Numbered from the stretch's first letter, positions 38,315 to 46,770 are shown. The stretch: DNA of 64,000 nucleotides from Pseudomonas alcaligenes (GCF_014490745.1 NZ_LZEU01000001.1:2073501-2137500), one strand, 5' to 3'. The notes: generated from the sequence alone by a model not told the origin. Numbers and translations are program-made.

Positions 38315-40420
38315 ATGAGTTATCAGGTTCTTGCACGTAAATGGCGCCCGCGCAGCTTCCGCGAGATGGTCGGCCAGACCCATGTGCTCAAGGCCCTGAT
38401 CAACGCCCTGGACAGCCAGCGCCTGCACCACGCCTACCTGTTCACCGGTACCCGTGGCGTGGGCAAGACCACCATCGCGCGCATCATCGCCAAGTGCCTG
38501 AACTGCGAAACCGGCATCAGCGCCAGCCCCTGCGGCCAGTGCTCGGTGTGCCGGGAGATCGACGAGGGCCGCTTCGTTGACCTGATCGAGGTGGACGCCG
38601 CGAGCCGCACCAAGGTCGAGGACACCCGCGAACTGCTGGAGAACGTGCAGTACGCACCGAGCCGTGGGCGCTACAAGGTCTACCTGATCGACGAAGTGCA
38701 CATGCTCTCCACGCACTCGTTCAACGCCCTGCTCAAGACCCTCGAAGAGCCGCCACCCCACGTCAAGTTCCTGCTGGCCACCACCGATCCGCAGAAGCTG
38801 CCGGTCACCATTCTCTCGCGCTGCCTGCAGTTCTCCCTGAAGAACATGCCGCCGGAGCGGGTGGTCGAGCACCTGACCCACGTACTGACCGCCGAGAGCG
38901 TGCCGTTCGAGGAAGACGCCCTGTGGCTGCTCGGTCGCGCCGCTGACGGCTCGATGCGCGATGCCATGAGCCTCACCGATCAGGCCATCGCTTTCGGTGA
39001 AGGCAAGGTGCTGGCCGCCGACGTGCGCGCCATGCTCGGTACCCTCGACCATGGTCAGGTCTACGGCGTTCTGCATGCCCTGCTGGAAGGCGATGCCCGC
39101 GCGCTGCTCGAAGCGGTGCGCCAGCTGGCCGAACAAGGCCCGGACTGGAGCGGCGTGCTGGCCGAGATGCTCAATGTGCTGCACCGGGTGGCCATCGCCC
39201 AGGCCCTACCGGAAGCGGTGGACAACGGCCAGGGCGACCGCGACAAAGTGCTGGCGCTGGCCCAGGCGCTGCCGGCCGAGGACGTGCAGTTCTATTACCA
39301 GATGGGCCTGATCGGCCGTCGCGACCTGCCGCTGGCGCCGGAACCGCGCAGTGGCTTCGAGATGGCCCTGTTGCGCATGTTGGCCTTCCGCCCGGCCGAT
39401 GCCGATGGCGCGCCCAGGTCACCACTAAAGGATCTGGGGATCAGCAAGGCCACGGCTGACTCCTTCAACACTCCAGTGGCTGGCGCAGCCCCTGTTGCTG
39501 CGCCAGCTCCCGTTATTGCTGCAGCTGTCGCCGCACCTGTTGCCGCGGTGGCCCCAGTCGTCGCTCCAGTTGCTGCGCCGGCGCCTGTGGCTGCTCCGGC
39601 TCCGCCGCCGGCTGCAGTGGTCGAAGCGCCGCCGGCCCCTGTGGTCAGCCAACCGGTCGAGCCGGCACCTGCTGTTGCGCCTGTCGCGGCGGTCGATCTG
39701 CCCTGGGAGCCGGCAGCGCCAGCGCCTGAGTTGCCGCCCGTAGCGCAGCCCGAGCCCGTGGCGGCTCCTGTGGTGGCTGCAGCGGTAGCACCGAGCGCGC
39801 CGCCCGTCGTGGCCGAGTCGGCACCGGTGGCTTTAGCACCTGTCGCCGCACCAGCCGCAGTCGAGCCCGCGCCGCTGCCGAGCGTCAGCCAGGACAGCGA
39901 TGACGACGAGCCGCCACCTGGCGACTACGACTACGCCGAGGTCGACGCGGACAGCCTCGATTACAATTTCGACGTTTCGGCGGCCGAGCCGGAAGTAGCG
40001 GCAGAGCCCCTGCCAGCGGCCATGCCGGCTACCGGCCTGGCGGCCGAGTGGCTGGATCTGTTCCCGCGCCTGGGCCTGTCCGGTATGACCGGTAGCATCG
40101 GCGCCAACTGCACGTTGATCGAAGCCAATGGCGACGACTGGCTGCTGCACCTGGATCCGGGCCATAGCGCGCTGTTCAATGCGACCCAGCAGCGTCGTCT
40201 GAACGATGCGCTCAACCAGCACCTCGGCCGCAGCATCGCGTTGCGCATCGAATTGCAGTTGCCGCAGCAGGAAACCCCGGCCCAGGCCGCTGCCCGCAAG
40301 CGCGCCGAACGTCAGCGCCAGGCGGAGCAGTCGATCCATGACGATCCGCTGGTGCAGCAGATGATTCAACAGTTCGGCGCGGTGATCCGCGCGGACTCCA
40401 TCGAACCACTCAATAGCTGA
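38315..40420 (+). CDS. dnaX: DNA polymerase III subunits gamma/tau
   Basis: A 701-residue clamp-loader subunit. The AAA+ module has Walker [10 protein letters not shown], a zinc module ([16 protein letters not shown]) and Walker [10 protein letters not shown]. The clamp-loader collar follows, then a long Ala/Pro/Val-rich linker (about 385-535), and the C-terminal tau domain. The linker and tail separate the polymerase-binding end from the ATPase. I see no classical slippery heptamer for gamma production. It is in the conserved order dnaX-ybaB-recR. Confidence 0.97.
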   Translation: MSYQVLARKWRPRSFREMVGQTHVLKALINALDSQRLHHAYLFTGTRGVGKTTIARIIAKCLNCETGISASPCGQCSVCREIDEGRFVDLIEVDAASRTKVEDTRELLENVQYAPSRGRYKVYLIDEVHMLSTHSFNALLKTLEEPPPHVKFLLATTDPQKLPVTILSRCLQFSLKNMPPERVVEHLTHVLTAESVPFEEDALWLLGRAADGSMRDAMSLTDQAIAFGEGKVLAADVRAMLGTLDHGQVYGVLHALLEGDARALLEAVRQLAEQGPDWSGVLAEMLNVLHRVAIAQALPEAVDNGQGDRDKVLALAQALPAEDVQFYYQMGLIGRRDLPLAPEPRSGFEMALLRMLAFRPADADGAPRSPLKDLGISKATADSFNTPVAGAAPVAAPAPVIAAAVAAPVAAVAPVVAPVAAPAPVAAPAPPPAAVVEAPPAPVVSQPVEPAPAVAPVAAVDLPWEPAAPAPELPPVAQPEPVAAPVVAAAVAPSAPPVVAESAPVALAPVAAPAAVEPAPLPSVSQDSDDDEPPPGDYDYAEVDADSLDYNFDVSAAEPEVAAEPLPAAMPATGLAAEWLDLFPRLGLSGMTGSIGANCTLIEANGDDWLLHLDPGHSALFNATQQRRLNDALNQHLGRSIALRIELQLPQQETPAQAAARKRAERQRQAEQSIHDDPLVQQMIQQFGAVIRADSIEPLNS

Positions 40421-40430
40421 GGAACTCACC

Positions 40431-40757
40431 ATGATGAAAGGTGGCATGGCAGGCCTGATGAAGCAGGCCCAGCAGATGCAGGAAAAGATGCAGAAGATGC
40501 AGGAAGAGCTGGCCAACGCCGAAGTCACCGGCCAGTCCGGCGCCGGCCTGGTGAGCGTGGTGATGACCGGTCGCCATGACGTCAAGCGCATCACCCTGGA
40601 CGACAGCCTGATGCAGGAAGACAAGGAAGTGCTGGAAGACCTGATCGCCGCGGCGGTCAACGATGCGGTGCGCAAGATCGAGCAGAACAGCCAGGACAAG
40701 ATGTCTGGCATGACTGCAGGGATGCAGCTTCCCCCCGGCTTCAAAATGCCCTTCTAA
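40431..40757 (+). CDS. ybaB: YbaB/EbfC family nucleoid-associated protein
   Basis: A 108-residue DNA-binding protein with the family pattern: Met/Gln-rich coiled coil ([20 protein letters not shown]), the beta-sheet [17 protein letters not shown], and a helical C-terminus. It binds DNA as a tweezer-like dimer. It lies 10 bp after dnaX, and recR follows after 173 bp containing a large inverted repeat. Confidence 0.95.
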   Translation: MMKGGMAGLMKQAQQMQEKMQKMQEELANAEVTGQSGAGLVSVVMTGRHDVKRITLDDSLMQEDKEVLEDLIAAAVNDAVRKIEQNSQDKMSGMTAGMQLPPGFKMPF

Positions 40758-40794
40758 AACGGGGCGTCCAGCCGCAGCACATAGCTGCGTTGCA

Positions 40795-40849
40795 ATTCGG
40801 CCCGGGCATGCTCATTTACGGCCAGTAAACTCCGCTGCCCGTGCCGAAT
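40795..40849. repeat. Large imperfect palindrome between ybaB and recR
   Basis: The arms ATTCGGC-C-CGGGCA (40795-40808) and TGCCCG-T-GCCGAAT (40836-40849) are complementary over 13 of 14 positions. Inside them TTTAC and GTAAA (40815-40829) pair as well. The whole 55 bp can therefore form a nested stem-loop. The style resembles dispersed intergenic palindromes of pseudomonads; a terminator after ybaB or a repeated element are the two readings. There is no T-run. Confidence 0.5.
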
Positions 40850-40930
40850 CGCGCCTTGCTCTGCACCGCGTCTGATCACCCCTCGCTGCGTGCGCATCCC
40901 TCAAAGCAATCTCCACCTTGGTAGCCCTTC

Positions 40931-41530
40931 ATGAGCTTCAGTCCGCTGATCCGCCAACTGATCGATTCGCTGCGCATCCTGCCTGGAGTAGGGCAAAAGA
41001 CGGCCCAGCGCATGGCGCTGCAGATGCTCGAGCGCGATCGTAGCGGCGGCCTGCGCCTGGCCCAGGCGCTGACGGCGGCGATGGAGGGGGTGGGGCATTG
41101 TTCGCGTTGCCGCACCCTGAGCGAGGACGAGCTGTGCCCGCAGTGTGCCGACCCGCGTCGCGACGACTCGCTGCTGTGCGTGGTGGAAGGGCCGCTGGAT
41201 GTGTTCGCGGTGGAGCAGACCGGCTATCGCGGGCGCTATTTCGTGCTCAAGGGCCACCTGTCACCGCTCGATGGCCTGGGCCCGGAGGCCATCGGCATTC
41301 CCGAGCTGCTGGCGCGGGTCGAGGCGGGTAGCTTTAGCGAAATGATCCTCGCCACCAACCCGACGGTGGAGGGCGAGGCCACCGCGCATTACATCGCCCA
41401 ACTGCTCAGCGGCAAGGCCATCGTCCTGTCGCGCATCGCCCATGGCGTACCGCTGGGTGGCGAGCTGGAGCTGGTGGACGGCGGCACCCTGGCCCATGCC
41501 CTGGCCGGCCGCCGACCGATGGCCGGCTGA
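40931..41530 (+). CDS. recR: Recombination mediator RecR
   Basis: A 199-residue protein with an N-terminal helix-hairpin-helix ([20 protein letters not shown]), a four-Cys zinc finger ([16 protein letters not shown]) and a Toprim domain ([13 protein letters not shown]). RecR with RecO/RecF loads RecA at gaps. It is third in the conserved dnaX cluster. Confidence 0.97.
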   Translation: MSFSPLIRQLIDSLRILPGVGQKTAQRMALQMLERDRSGGLRLAQALTAAMEGVGHCSRCRTLSEDELCPQCADPRRDDSLLCVVEGPLDVFAVEQTGYRGRYFVLKGHLSPLDGLGPEAIGIPELLARVEAGSFSEMILATNPTVEGEATAHYIAQLLSGKAIVLSRIAHGVPLGGELELVDGGTLAHALAGRRPMAG

Positions 41531-41531
41531 C

Positions 41532-42017
41532 TCAGGCCGACGCCGCCAGAGCCTGCAGGGCCGGCAACGCCATCTCGTAGGCACACCATTTCTGTTCCGG
41601 CTGGCCACCCTGGCGCTGGTAGAAGCGTTCCGCCGCCTGGTTGCCGCGCAGCACATCCCATTGCAGACGCCCCGCGTTCTGGCTCAGCGCCCAGGCGGCC
41701 ACGCGCGCCAGCAGGCGCCGGCCCAGGCCCGCGTCGCGCTGGCCGGGAACCACGTACAGCTCCTTGAGGCGGATGTTCGGGCGCAGGTCGTAGGTGAAGG
41801 GAATCGCCAGCGCCACGGCATAGCCGAGCAGCTCGCCCGCCGCCTCGGCGACGAAGATCCGGCATTGGGCGCGGGGGCCGAAGGCACGCTGCTGCAGGGC
41901 CGCAGCATCGACGGCGAACGCCGCCAGGTAGTCCTCGAAGGCCGCCAGTTCGCGCATCAGCCCCAGCAGTGCGGGGATGTCCGCCCGGCGTGCCGGGCGG
42001 ATGCGGGCGCCGCTCAA
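41532..42017 (-). CDS. GNAT-family N-acetyltransferase
   Basis: A 161-residue protein. The GNAT fold shows IRPARRADIPALLGLMREL at the start and the acetyl-CoA loop VVPGQRDAGLGRRLLARVAA, ending in AAERFYQRQGG. The start is a TTG (42017) that overlaps the stop of the upstream rhodanese gene (TTGA); no ATG or GTG fits, so translational coupling is likely. The substrate is not predictable from sequence; the sequence style is like diamine/spermidine-type or small-molecule acetyltransferases. Minus-strand pair with the rhodanese. Confidence 0.8.
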   Translation of the reverse strand: MSGARIRPARRADIPALLGLMRELAAFEDYLAAFAVDAAALQQRAFGPRAQCRIFVAEAAGELLGYAVALAIPFTYDLRPNIRLKELYVVPGQRDAGLGRRLLARVAAWALSQNAGRLQWDVLRGNQAAERFYQRQGGQPEQKWCAYEMALPALQALAASA

Positions 42018-42457
42018 CAGGCGCAGCCGATGGCCTGGCCGGCGGCGGACGGCAGCACTGCGGCGCCGTCCGTCAGGCTCAGGCCTTCGTCGAGCCAGCC
42101 AGTGACGCCGCCGAGCATTTCCTTCACCGCGAAGCCCAGGCTGGCCAGGCGCACGGCGCTGCGGTGCACGCCGTTGCAGTGCGGGCCGGCGCAGTAGACG
42201 ACGAACAGGGTGTCGCGCGGGTAGGCGGCCATGCGTTCGGCGCTCATCAACCGGTGCGGGATATTGATCGCGCCGGGGACGTGGCCCTGGGCATAGGCCT
42301 CGGCGCTGCGCACATCGACCAGCACATAGTCGACGCTGCCGGCCTGCTGGCTGGCGTACACGTCGGAGCAGTCGGTCTCGAAGGCCAGGCGATTGCTGAA
42401 GTGCATCAGCGCGACGGAGGGCAGGGCGGCGGGGATCTGGCGGACAAGGCTGGACAT
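42014..42457 (-). CDS. Rhodanese-like protein
   Basis: A 147-residue single-domain rhodanese. It shows YVLVDVRSAEAYAQGHVPGA and the active-site loop YCAGPHCNGVHRSA with the catalytic Cys. ATG 42457 follows AGGAG by seven bases. It is divergent from the FtrA-like regulator gene (98 bp between starts), a pairing that often marks co-regulation. Rhodaneses move sulfane sulfur; the specific acceptor here is unknown. Confidence 0.88.
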   Translation of the reverse strand: MSSLVRQIPAALPSVALMHFSNRLAFETDCSDVYASQQAGSVDYVLVDVRSAEAYAQGHVPGAINIPHRLMSAERMAAYPRDTLFVVYCAGPHCNGVHRSAVRLASLGFAVKEMLGGVTGWLDEGLSLTDGAAVLPSAAGQAIGCAC

Positions 42458-42555
42458 GCGGTGACTCCTGATGGGTGGGCTGTGTCGCCACTGTATTGCC
42501 GCGCCCGGGCAGGCTACAGTGGCGGGCAAGACAGTTATCGGTAGATTTCCGCCAA

Positions 42556-43527
42556 ATGCATGATGATCCCGGCCTGGTGGCCATCCTCGCCTACGACGGC
42601 CTGTGCACCTTCGAATTCGGTATCGCCGTGGAGATCTTCGGCCTGCCGCGCCCGGAGTTCGACTTCCCCTGGTATCGCCACCGCATCGTCGGCCTGGAGC
42701 AGGGGCCGATGCGCGCCATGGGCGGCATCCAGGTGTCGGCCGACTGCGGCCTGGAGGGACTGCAGGCGGCACGCACCATCATCATTCCCGGCTGGCGCGA
42801 CCGCGCCGAAGCGCCGCCCGAGCACCTGCTGGAACTGTTGCGCGAGGCTCACGGACGCGGGGCGCGCCTGCTGTCGATCTGTTCCGGGGTGTTTGTCCTG
42901 GCGGCTACCGGCCTGCTCGATGGTCGACGGGCAACCACCCACTGGCGCTATACCGACGAGCTGGCCCGGCGCTTTCCGGCCATCGAGGTGGATCCCGCGG
43001 TGCTCTACGTGGATGCCGGGCAGCTGATCACCTCGGCCGGTAGCGCCGCCGGCATCGATGCCTGCCTACATCTGGTAGCGCGGGATTTCGGTACCGCGGT
43101 GGCCAACCGGGTGGCGCAGCGCCTGGTGATGGCGCCACAGCGTGCCGGCGGCCAGGCGCAGTTCATTCCCGCCCCGGTGGCCCAGGCCGTGCGCCACGAC
43201 CTGTCCGCCCTGCTGGAGTGGGTACGCCAGCATTTGTCCGAGCCGCTGGAGGTCAGCCAGCTGGCTCGGCGGGTGGCGATGAGCGAGCGCACCTTCCTGC
43301 GCCGCTTCAGCGATGCCACCGGCATGTCGCCCAAGGCCTGGTTGCAGCATGAGCGCATGGCCCGGGCACGCCTGCTGCTGGAGGGTGGGGCGCAGAGCAT
43401 CGAGCGGGTCGCCGAGCAGTGCGGCTTCCGTACCGTGGAAGGCTTTCGCCTTGCCTTTCGCAACAGCGTCGGGCTGGCGCCTGCCGCCTATCGCGAGCGT
43501 TTCGGTACGGCGCTGAGCGACGGCTGA
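42556..43527 (+). CDS. ftrA: GlxA/FtrA-type transcriptional regulator (DJ-1/PfpI domain plus AraC HTH)
   Basis: A 323-residue protein. The N-terminal DJ-1/PfpI-like domain (ILAYDGLCTFEFGIAVEIFG; nucleophile-elbow region SICSGVFVLAATGLLDGR) is followed by a C-terminal AraC helix-turn-helix pair (LARRVAMSERTFLRRF and RVAEQCGFRTVEGFRLAF). ATG 42556 is chosen because the DJ-1 strand begins eight residues later; upstream codons in frame do not add a recognised element. It is probably an activator of the divergent rhodanese gene; the ligand is unknown. Confidence 0.82.
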   Translation: MHDDPGLVAILAYDGLCTFEFGIAVEIFGLPRPEFDFPWYRHRIVGLEQGPMRAMGGIQVSADCGLEGLQAARTIIIPGWRDRAEAPPEHLLELLREAHGRGARLLSICSGVFVLAATGLLDGRRATTHWRYTDELARRFPAIEVDPAVLYVDAGQLITSAGSAAGIDACLHLVARDFGTAVANRVAQRLVMAPQRAGGQAQFIPAPVAQAVRHDLSALLEWVRQHLSEPLEVSQLARRVAMSERTFLRRFSDATGMSPKAWLQHERMARARLLLEGGAQSIERVAEQCGFRTVEGFRLAFRNSVGLAPAAYRERFGTALSDG

Positions 43528-43542
43528 TAGAGCAGGTGGCCT

Positions 43543-43558
43543 GCCCGTAAGCGCGGGC
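43543..43558. terminator. Short hairpin between convergent genes
   Basis: GCCCG and CGGGC pair across a six-base loop, between the FtrA-like stop (43527) and the stop of the convergent lipoprotein gene (43558). There is no T-run; a weak bidirectional terminator at best. Confidence 0.3.
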
Positions 43559-43983
43559 TAGTTGAAACCGGACGACTCCGGCGCCTGGCTGCGATAGAAC
43601 TGCACGGCATCGATGAAGCGCTCGGCCTGCGTGCGGCTGTCCATGGAGAAACCCTGCAGCGCCTGGCCATCGGCGCGGAACAGCTGCACCGTGTAGCGGC
43701 CGAACAGCTTGTACATGTGCAGCGAGTCGATGCTGTTGAAGTAGATACGCTCACTGGCATCGCTCGTCACCGGCTTGCCCGCCGCGCCGGGCGCGTCGAA
43801 GCCCATGTAGTACTGGTCGATGTACACCGAATCGGGGCGCAGCGTCTGCGGTTGCGCCATCACCACCTGCTTGATCACCGCGTAGGCATCCTGTTCGCTG
43901 ATGCTTTGCGGCGCATAGTCGACCAGCGTCGAACTGCAGCCCGTGACCAGCAGGGCCAGCAGTGCCATCCAGAACCTGCGCAT
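43558..43983 (-). CDS. Lipoprotein of unknown function
   Basis: A 141-residue lipoprotein with a clear signal (MRRFWMALLALLVTGC, Cys16). The mature part has a mixed alpha/beta pattern (ERIYFNSIDSLHMYKLFGRY) typical of small envelope lipoproteins conserved in pseudomonads. I cannot name the family. GGAG lies eight bases before the ATG on the minus strand. Single gene, converging on ftrA and divergent from the acyl-CoA dehydrogenase. Confidence 0.8.
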   Translation of the reverse strand: MRRFWMALLALLVTGCSSTLVDYAPQSISEQDAYAVIKQVVMAQPQTLRPDSVYIDQYYMGFDAPGAAGKPVTSDASERIYFNSIDSLHMYKLFGRYTVQLFRADGQALQGFSMDSRTQAERFIDAVQFYRSQAPESSGFN

Positions 43984-44128
43984 GGAGTTCTCCTTGGGGG
44001 CGGAGGGGTATTACAAGCATAGCCAGCGACTCGTCATCACTCGCCGAGCGCGCGGACAAGGTCGATGAGCAGCGGCCGTGGCTGGCTGAAACCTGCATGC
44101 TAGAGGTTCATGCGGATTAGCTCTTGAA

Positions 44129-44148
44129 AACCAAGCAAGCGCTCGGTT
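44129..44148. promoter_or_regulatory. TetR-type palindromic operator upstream of the acyl-CoA dehydrogenase
   Basis: AACCAAGCAAGCGCTCGGTT is an imperfect 20-bp palindrome (AACC.AGC....GCT.GGTT). It follows a TTGAAA hexamer (44124-44129), so a bound repressor would cover the promoter. Palindromes with such ACC-AGC...GCT-GGT arms are common TetR operators of fatty-acid genes. No regulator gene is adjacent. Confidence 0.45.
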
Positions 44149-44181
44149 AGGGTGAATAAAACAATAAACGAGAGCTACCCG

Positions 44182-45330
44182 ATGAGCGCCTTCCAGGAAT
44201 ATTTCGACGATTCCCACCAACTGGTTCGCGACTCGGTGCGCCGTTTCGTCGAGCGGGAGATCCTGCCTCACGTGGCGGACTGGGAGGAGGCCGAGGAATT
44301 TCCCCGCGAGCTGTACCAGAAGGCCGGCGCCGCCGGCATCCTCGGCATCGGTTACCCGGAACAGTATGGCGGCAGCCACGAGGGCGACCTGTTCGCCAAG
44401 GTGGCGGCCAGCGAGGAGCTGATGCGCTCAGGCTCCGGCGGCCTGGTTGCCGGCCTCGGCTCGCTGGATATCGGCTTGCCGCCGGTGCTCAAGTGGGCGC
44501 GACCGGAGGTGCGCGACAGGGTCGTACCGCAGGTACTAGCCGGCGAGAAGATCATGGCCCTGGCGGTCACCGAACCCTCCGGCGGCTCCGACGTCGCCAG
44601 TCTCAAGACCCGTGCCGTGCGCGATGGCGACTTCTACCGCGTGACCGGTAGCAAGACCTTCATCACCAGCGGCGTACGCGCCGACTACTACACCGTGGCG
44701 GTGCGCACTGGTGGCGAAGGCTTTGGTGGGGTCAGCCTGCTGCTGATCGAGAAGGGCACACCGGGCTTCAGCGTCGGCCGCAAGCTGAAGAAGATGGGCT
44801 GGTGGGCCTCGGACACCGCCGAACTGTTCTTCGACGACTGCAAGGTACCGGTGGGCAACCTGATCGGCATGGAGAACATGGGCTTCGCCGGGATCATGGC
44901 CAACTTCCAGAGTGAGCGCCTGAGCCTGGCGCTGATGGCCAACATGACCGCGCAACTGGCCTTGGAAGAGTCGCTGCGCTGGGGGCGCGAGCGCGAAGCC
45001 TTCGGCAAGCCGATCGGCAAGTTCCAGGTACTCAAGCACCGCCTGGCCGAGATGGCCACCGAGCTGGAAGTGTCGCGCGAGTTCACATATCGCCAGGCCG
45101 CCAAGATGGCCGCCGGCAAAAGCGTGGTGAAGGAAATCTCCATGGCCAAGAATTTCGCCACCGACATCGCCGACCGCATCACCTACGACGCGGTACAGAT
45201 CATGGGTGGCATGGGCTACATGCGCGAAAGCCTGGTCGAGCGGCTATACCGCGACAACCGCATCCTCTCCATCGGCGGCGGTACCCGCGAAGTGATGAAC
45301 GAGATCATCAGCAAGCAGATGGGCCTCTAG
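44182..45330 (+). CDS. Acyl-CoA dehydrogenase family protein
   Basis: A 382-residue flavoenzyme of the acyl-CoA dehydrogenase superfamily. It shows an N-terminal helical domain (FVEREILPHVADWEEAEEFP), the FAD/substrate signature MALAVTEPSGGSDVASLKT, and the C-terminal region with EISMAKNFATDIADRI and QIMGGMGYM. The catalytic base should lie in the VERLYRD segment (Glu). ATG 44182 is preferred to an in-frame GTG ten codons upstream, since the family starts close to the first helix and GAGAG lies in front of the ATG. It desaturates acyl-CoA at C2-C3; chain preference is not evident. Confidence 0.9.
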   Translation: MSAFQEYFDDSHQLVRDSVRRFVEREILPHVADWEEAEEFPRELYQKAGAAGILGIGYPEQYGGSHEGDLFAKVAASEELMRSGSGGLVAGLGSLDIGLPPVLKWARPEVRDRVVPQVLAGEKIMALAVTEPSGGSDVASLKTRAVRDGDFYRVTGSKTFITSGVRADYYTVAVRTGGEGFGGVSLLLIEKGTPGFSVGRKLKKMGWWASDTAELFFDDCKVPVGNLIGMENMGFAGIMANFQSERLSLALMANMTAQLALEESLRWGREREAFGKPIGKFQVLKHRLAEMATELEVSREFTYRQAAKMAAGKSVVKEISMAKNFATDIADRITYDAVQIMGGMGYMRESLVERLYRDNRILSIGGGTREVMNEIISKQMGL

Positions 45331-45548
45331 AACGGTCGTTCTGGACAGACTCGGGGCGAATTAGTAGCTTCCACTGATCCGCCCTGCCTGGGCGACAGGC
45401 TTGCCGTGGCCATGTCGTTTTTCTTTTTGCTGGTTGGCCGTACTTTTTCGTTAGGCTGCAGGCAAATCAACGACTTGTAGAGCGACAAGGAACGTTATCC
45501 GACACAAGTGGCGTAAAAAATTACCCCGCATGTGTCGTCTACTTATAG
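45331..45548. other. Left flank of the cassette array
   Basis: These 218 bp between the dehydrogenase stop and the first cassette contain no gene. They hold a small hairpin (45386-45400), a T-rich stretch (45418-45428), a lone GTTAGGC heptamer (45450-45456) that could be a worn core site, and a dyad CGACACA / TGTGTCG (arms near 45500 and 45532) around a partly symmetric AT-rich core. The dyad ends about ten bases before the first recombination point. No integrase gene or recognised attI is present. Confidence 0.5.
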
Positions 45549-45549
45549 T
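45521..45549 (+). promoter_or_regulatory. Possible promoter reading into the cassette array
   Basis: TTACCC (45521-45526), 17 bases, then TATAGT (45544-45549) gives a modest sigma-70 match whose -10 spans the first recombination point. A start near 45556 would give the first cassette gene a 14-base leader. In integrons a Pc promoter normally does this job; here no intI-linked Pc exists. Confidence 0.25.
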
Positions 45550-45569
45550 TATGCACTAGGGCAACACTG

Positions 45570-46031
45570 ATGGCAGGGCCAACGGCAGCGATTCTTTTTA
45601 AACAGCATACGAATGACGTGTTTCTGGCTGAAGTTAAAGATCTAATCGAAAAAAACGCCGAAGAAGTTCGCGGTCATAACTTCTGGTCGGACGGCATGCC
45701 ATTTATCTTTTCACTTGAGTGGGAGTGGGAAGGAGAGAAAGAGTCCTATTCAGAGCTAAAACGATTTACCGCATGGTGTCCTGAGAGTCAGTTGGTACTT
45801 GCGGCAATGTGCAATGGTGATGAAGACCATATAAAACTCGGAGAGCTATGTGCACTATTTGCCACTAAATTAAGTGGCGTTGTATATTTCGGATTGCCAC
45901 TCTCGCAATACACAAGCGACGAAAGCATATTGTGCCATCAAGAGCACTTCATTCTCGATGACACAAGTTTGATGGGGGCGCAACTCATGAAAAAATGGCT
46001 TTCACACCCAGATTTTCGCATGGTGAAATAG
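45570..46031 (+). CDS. Cassette 1 protein, unknown function
   Basis: A 153-residue soluble protein (MAGPTAAILFKQHTNDVFLA at the start). It is mixed alpha/beta with an acidic and aromatic segment (FSLEWEWEGEKESYSELKRF) and a C-terminal MKKWLSHPDFRMV. There is no signal peptide and no catalytic motif that I can see. The size and composition resemble small immunity-type or stress proteins found in cassettes, but I cannot assign a family. The ATG lies 21 bases after the cassette start; the stop is just before attC1, as in typical cassettes. Confidence 0.85.
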   Translation: MAGPTAAILFKQHTNDVFLAEVKDLIEKNAEEVRGHNFWSDGMPFIFSLEWEWEGEKESYSELKRFTAWCPESQLVLAAMCNGDEDHIKLGELCALFATKLSGVVYFGLPLSQYTSDESILCHQEHFILDDTSLMGAQLMKKWLSHPDFRMVK

Positions 46032-46032
46032 T

Positions 46033-46113
46033 GCATAACAATTCAATCGAGTACGTGCGGGCTACGCCCGCACCGGACGCGCTGCCGCGCGCCGCTCATT
46101 TCAAACGTTAGGC
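46033..46113 (+). repeat. attC1 (81 bp)
   Basis: Head GCATAAC (46033-46039), tail GTTAGGC (46107-46113), cleavage point between 46107 and 46108. The interior is a GC-rich hairpin (GTGCGGGC-TAC-GCCCGCAC) unlike the interiors of attC2, 3 and 5. It belongs to a different attC lineage. Confidence 0.85.
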
Positions 46114-46128
46114 GCTTAAGAGAAAGTT

Positions 46129-46305
46129 ATGCAAAACCTCAAGGAAGAATCAATTAAAGCCACAGAGCTCCTAAAAGGCCGCAAAGTGCAGGCCGTAGTC
46201 CGCCATACCCCTTCAGAGGTGTTAATACAGTTCACCGACGGCACGCGACTTTTCATCGATGTCAGCAACGAAGAGCTAGAGCTCTCTATAACAGGCATCA
46301 AGTAA
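46129..46305 (+). CDS. Cassette 2 protein, 58 residues, unknown function
   Basis: A short reading frame from ATG 46129, after AGAGAAAG. The protein begins MQNLKEESIKATELLKGRKV, has a central beta-type segment VLIQFTDGTRLFIDVSNEE, and ends ELSITGIK. Strand-rich after one helix; no membrane span. Its position (16 bases after the tail of attC1, and filling most of the 315-bp cassette) makes it the cassette gene. No named family is recognised. Confidence 0.7.
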   Translation: MQNLKEESIKATELLKGRKVQAVVRHTPSEVLIQFTDGTRLFIDVSNEELELSITGIK

Positions 46306-46339
46306 GGCGAAACCAAATGCAACATATACGAGCTTAAGC

Positions 46340-46428
46340 GCCTAACAATGCGCACAACTGTCGCTCACTTCGTTCGCTGGACGTCCAAAAGCTGCGCTTT
46401 TGTCCGCCCGTTAGCTTAATCGTTAGGA
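46340..46428 (+). repeat. attC2 (89 bp)
   Basis: Head GCCTAAC (46340-46346), tail GTTAGGA (46422-46428). It contains CTCACTTCGTTCGCTGGACG and GCCCGTTAGCTTAATC, shared almost unchanged with attC3 and attC5: the homogeneous type seen in chromosomal integrons of pseudomonads. Confidence 0.9.
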
Positions 46429-46434
46429 GCTTTT

Positions 46435-46662
46435 GTGGAGTCTGTGCAGCTCAATCAAGCGTTCCTTAGCCATACACCAATTTCTGGTGTGGCCTATCAG
46501 CATAATGATTTCGTGCTTGTCGTAAGTGGCGCGCACGCCGGCAGCAAAGGCTCGCTAGCTTCTCTTATATCTCTCAGCCCAGAACCAACATTTATTCTGG
46601 AGCTGGAATCCGGTTTCGATGTAGAAATCAAACAATCGGAGCTCGCGCATGCAGTCTCCTAA
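46435..46662 (+). CDS. Cassette 3 protein, KOW-like 75-residue protein
   Basis: The GTG at 46435 is 13 bases after the cassette start and the stop lies within attC3. The central part FVLVVSGAHAGSKGSLASL follows the KOW pattern (V-x-V-x-x-G-x-x-x-G-x-x-G), which forms a small SH3-like barrel in ribosomal proteins and NusG. The whole protein is about one such barrel plus short tails. RNA- or protein-binding is possible; this is a motif-level guess. A second GTG three codons later is an alternative start. Confidence 0.7.
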   Translation: MESVQLNQAFLSHTPISGVAYQHNDFVLVVSGAHAGSKGSLASLISLSPEPTFILELESGFDVEIKQSELAHAVS

Positions 46663-46746
46663 CAATGCGCTCAACTATCGCTCACGTCCGTTCGCTGGAC
46701 GTCCAAAAGCTGCGCTTTTAGCCGCCCGTTAGCTTAATCGTTAGGC
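46657..46746 (+). repeat. attC3 (90 bp)
   Basis: Head TCCTAAC (46657-46663), tail GTTAGGC (46740-46746). It differs from attC2 by few bases in the loop (CTCACGTCCGTTCGCTGGAC). The stop codon of cassette 3 lies in its head. Confidence 0.9.
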
Positions 46747-46770
46747 CGCTTTTCGAGAGAGGTGCTTGAG

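Noticed and set aside
35585..39184. Minus-strand open frame of about 1200 codons opposite the multidomain protein and dnaX
   Set aside because: GC-driven shadow; spans the border of two real genes and has no domain.
39470..39900. Repeat-rich region inside dnaX as a separate repeat element
   Set aside because: It encodes the Ala/Pro/Val-rich linker of DnaX; repetition comes from codon and residue bias.
45413..45428. TGTCGTTTT resembling the first bases of Tn402-type inverted repeats
   Set aside because: Similarity stops after nine bases; no transposition gene or second end is present.
45450..45456. Isolated GTTAGGC as a further attC tail
   Set aside because: No matching head heptamer or L-box within 150 bp upstream; noted only as a possible worn core site.
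46116..46355. Minus-strand 79-codon frame in cassette 2
   Set aside because: Ser/Leu-rich antisense of the 58-codon plus-strand frame, which has a ribosome site and the usual cassette orientation.
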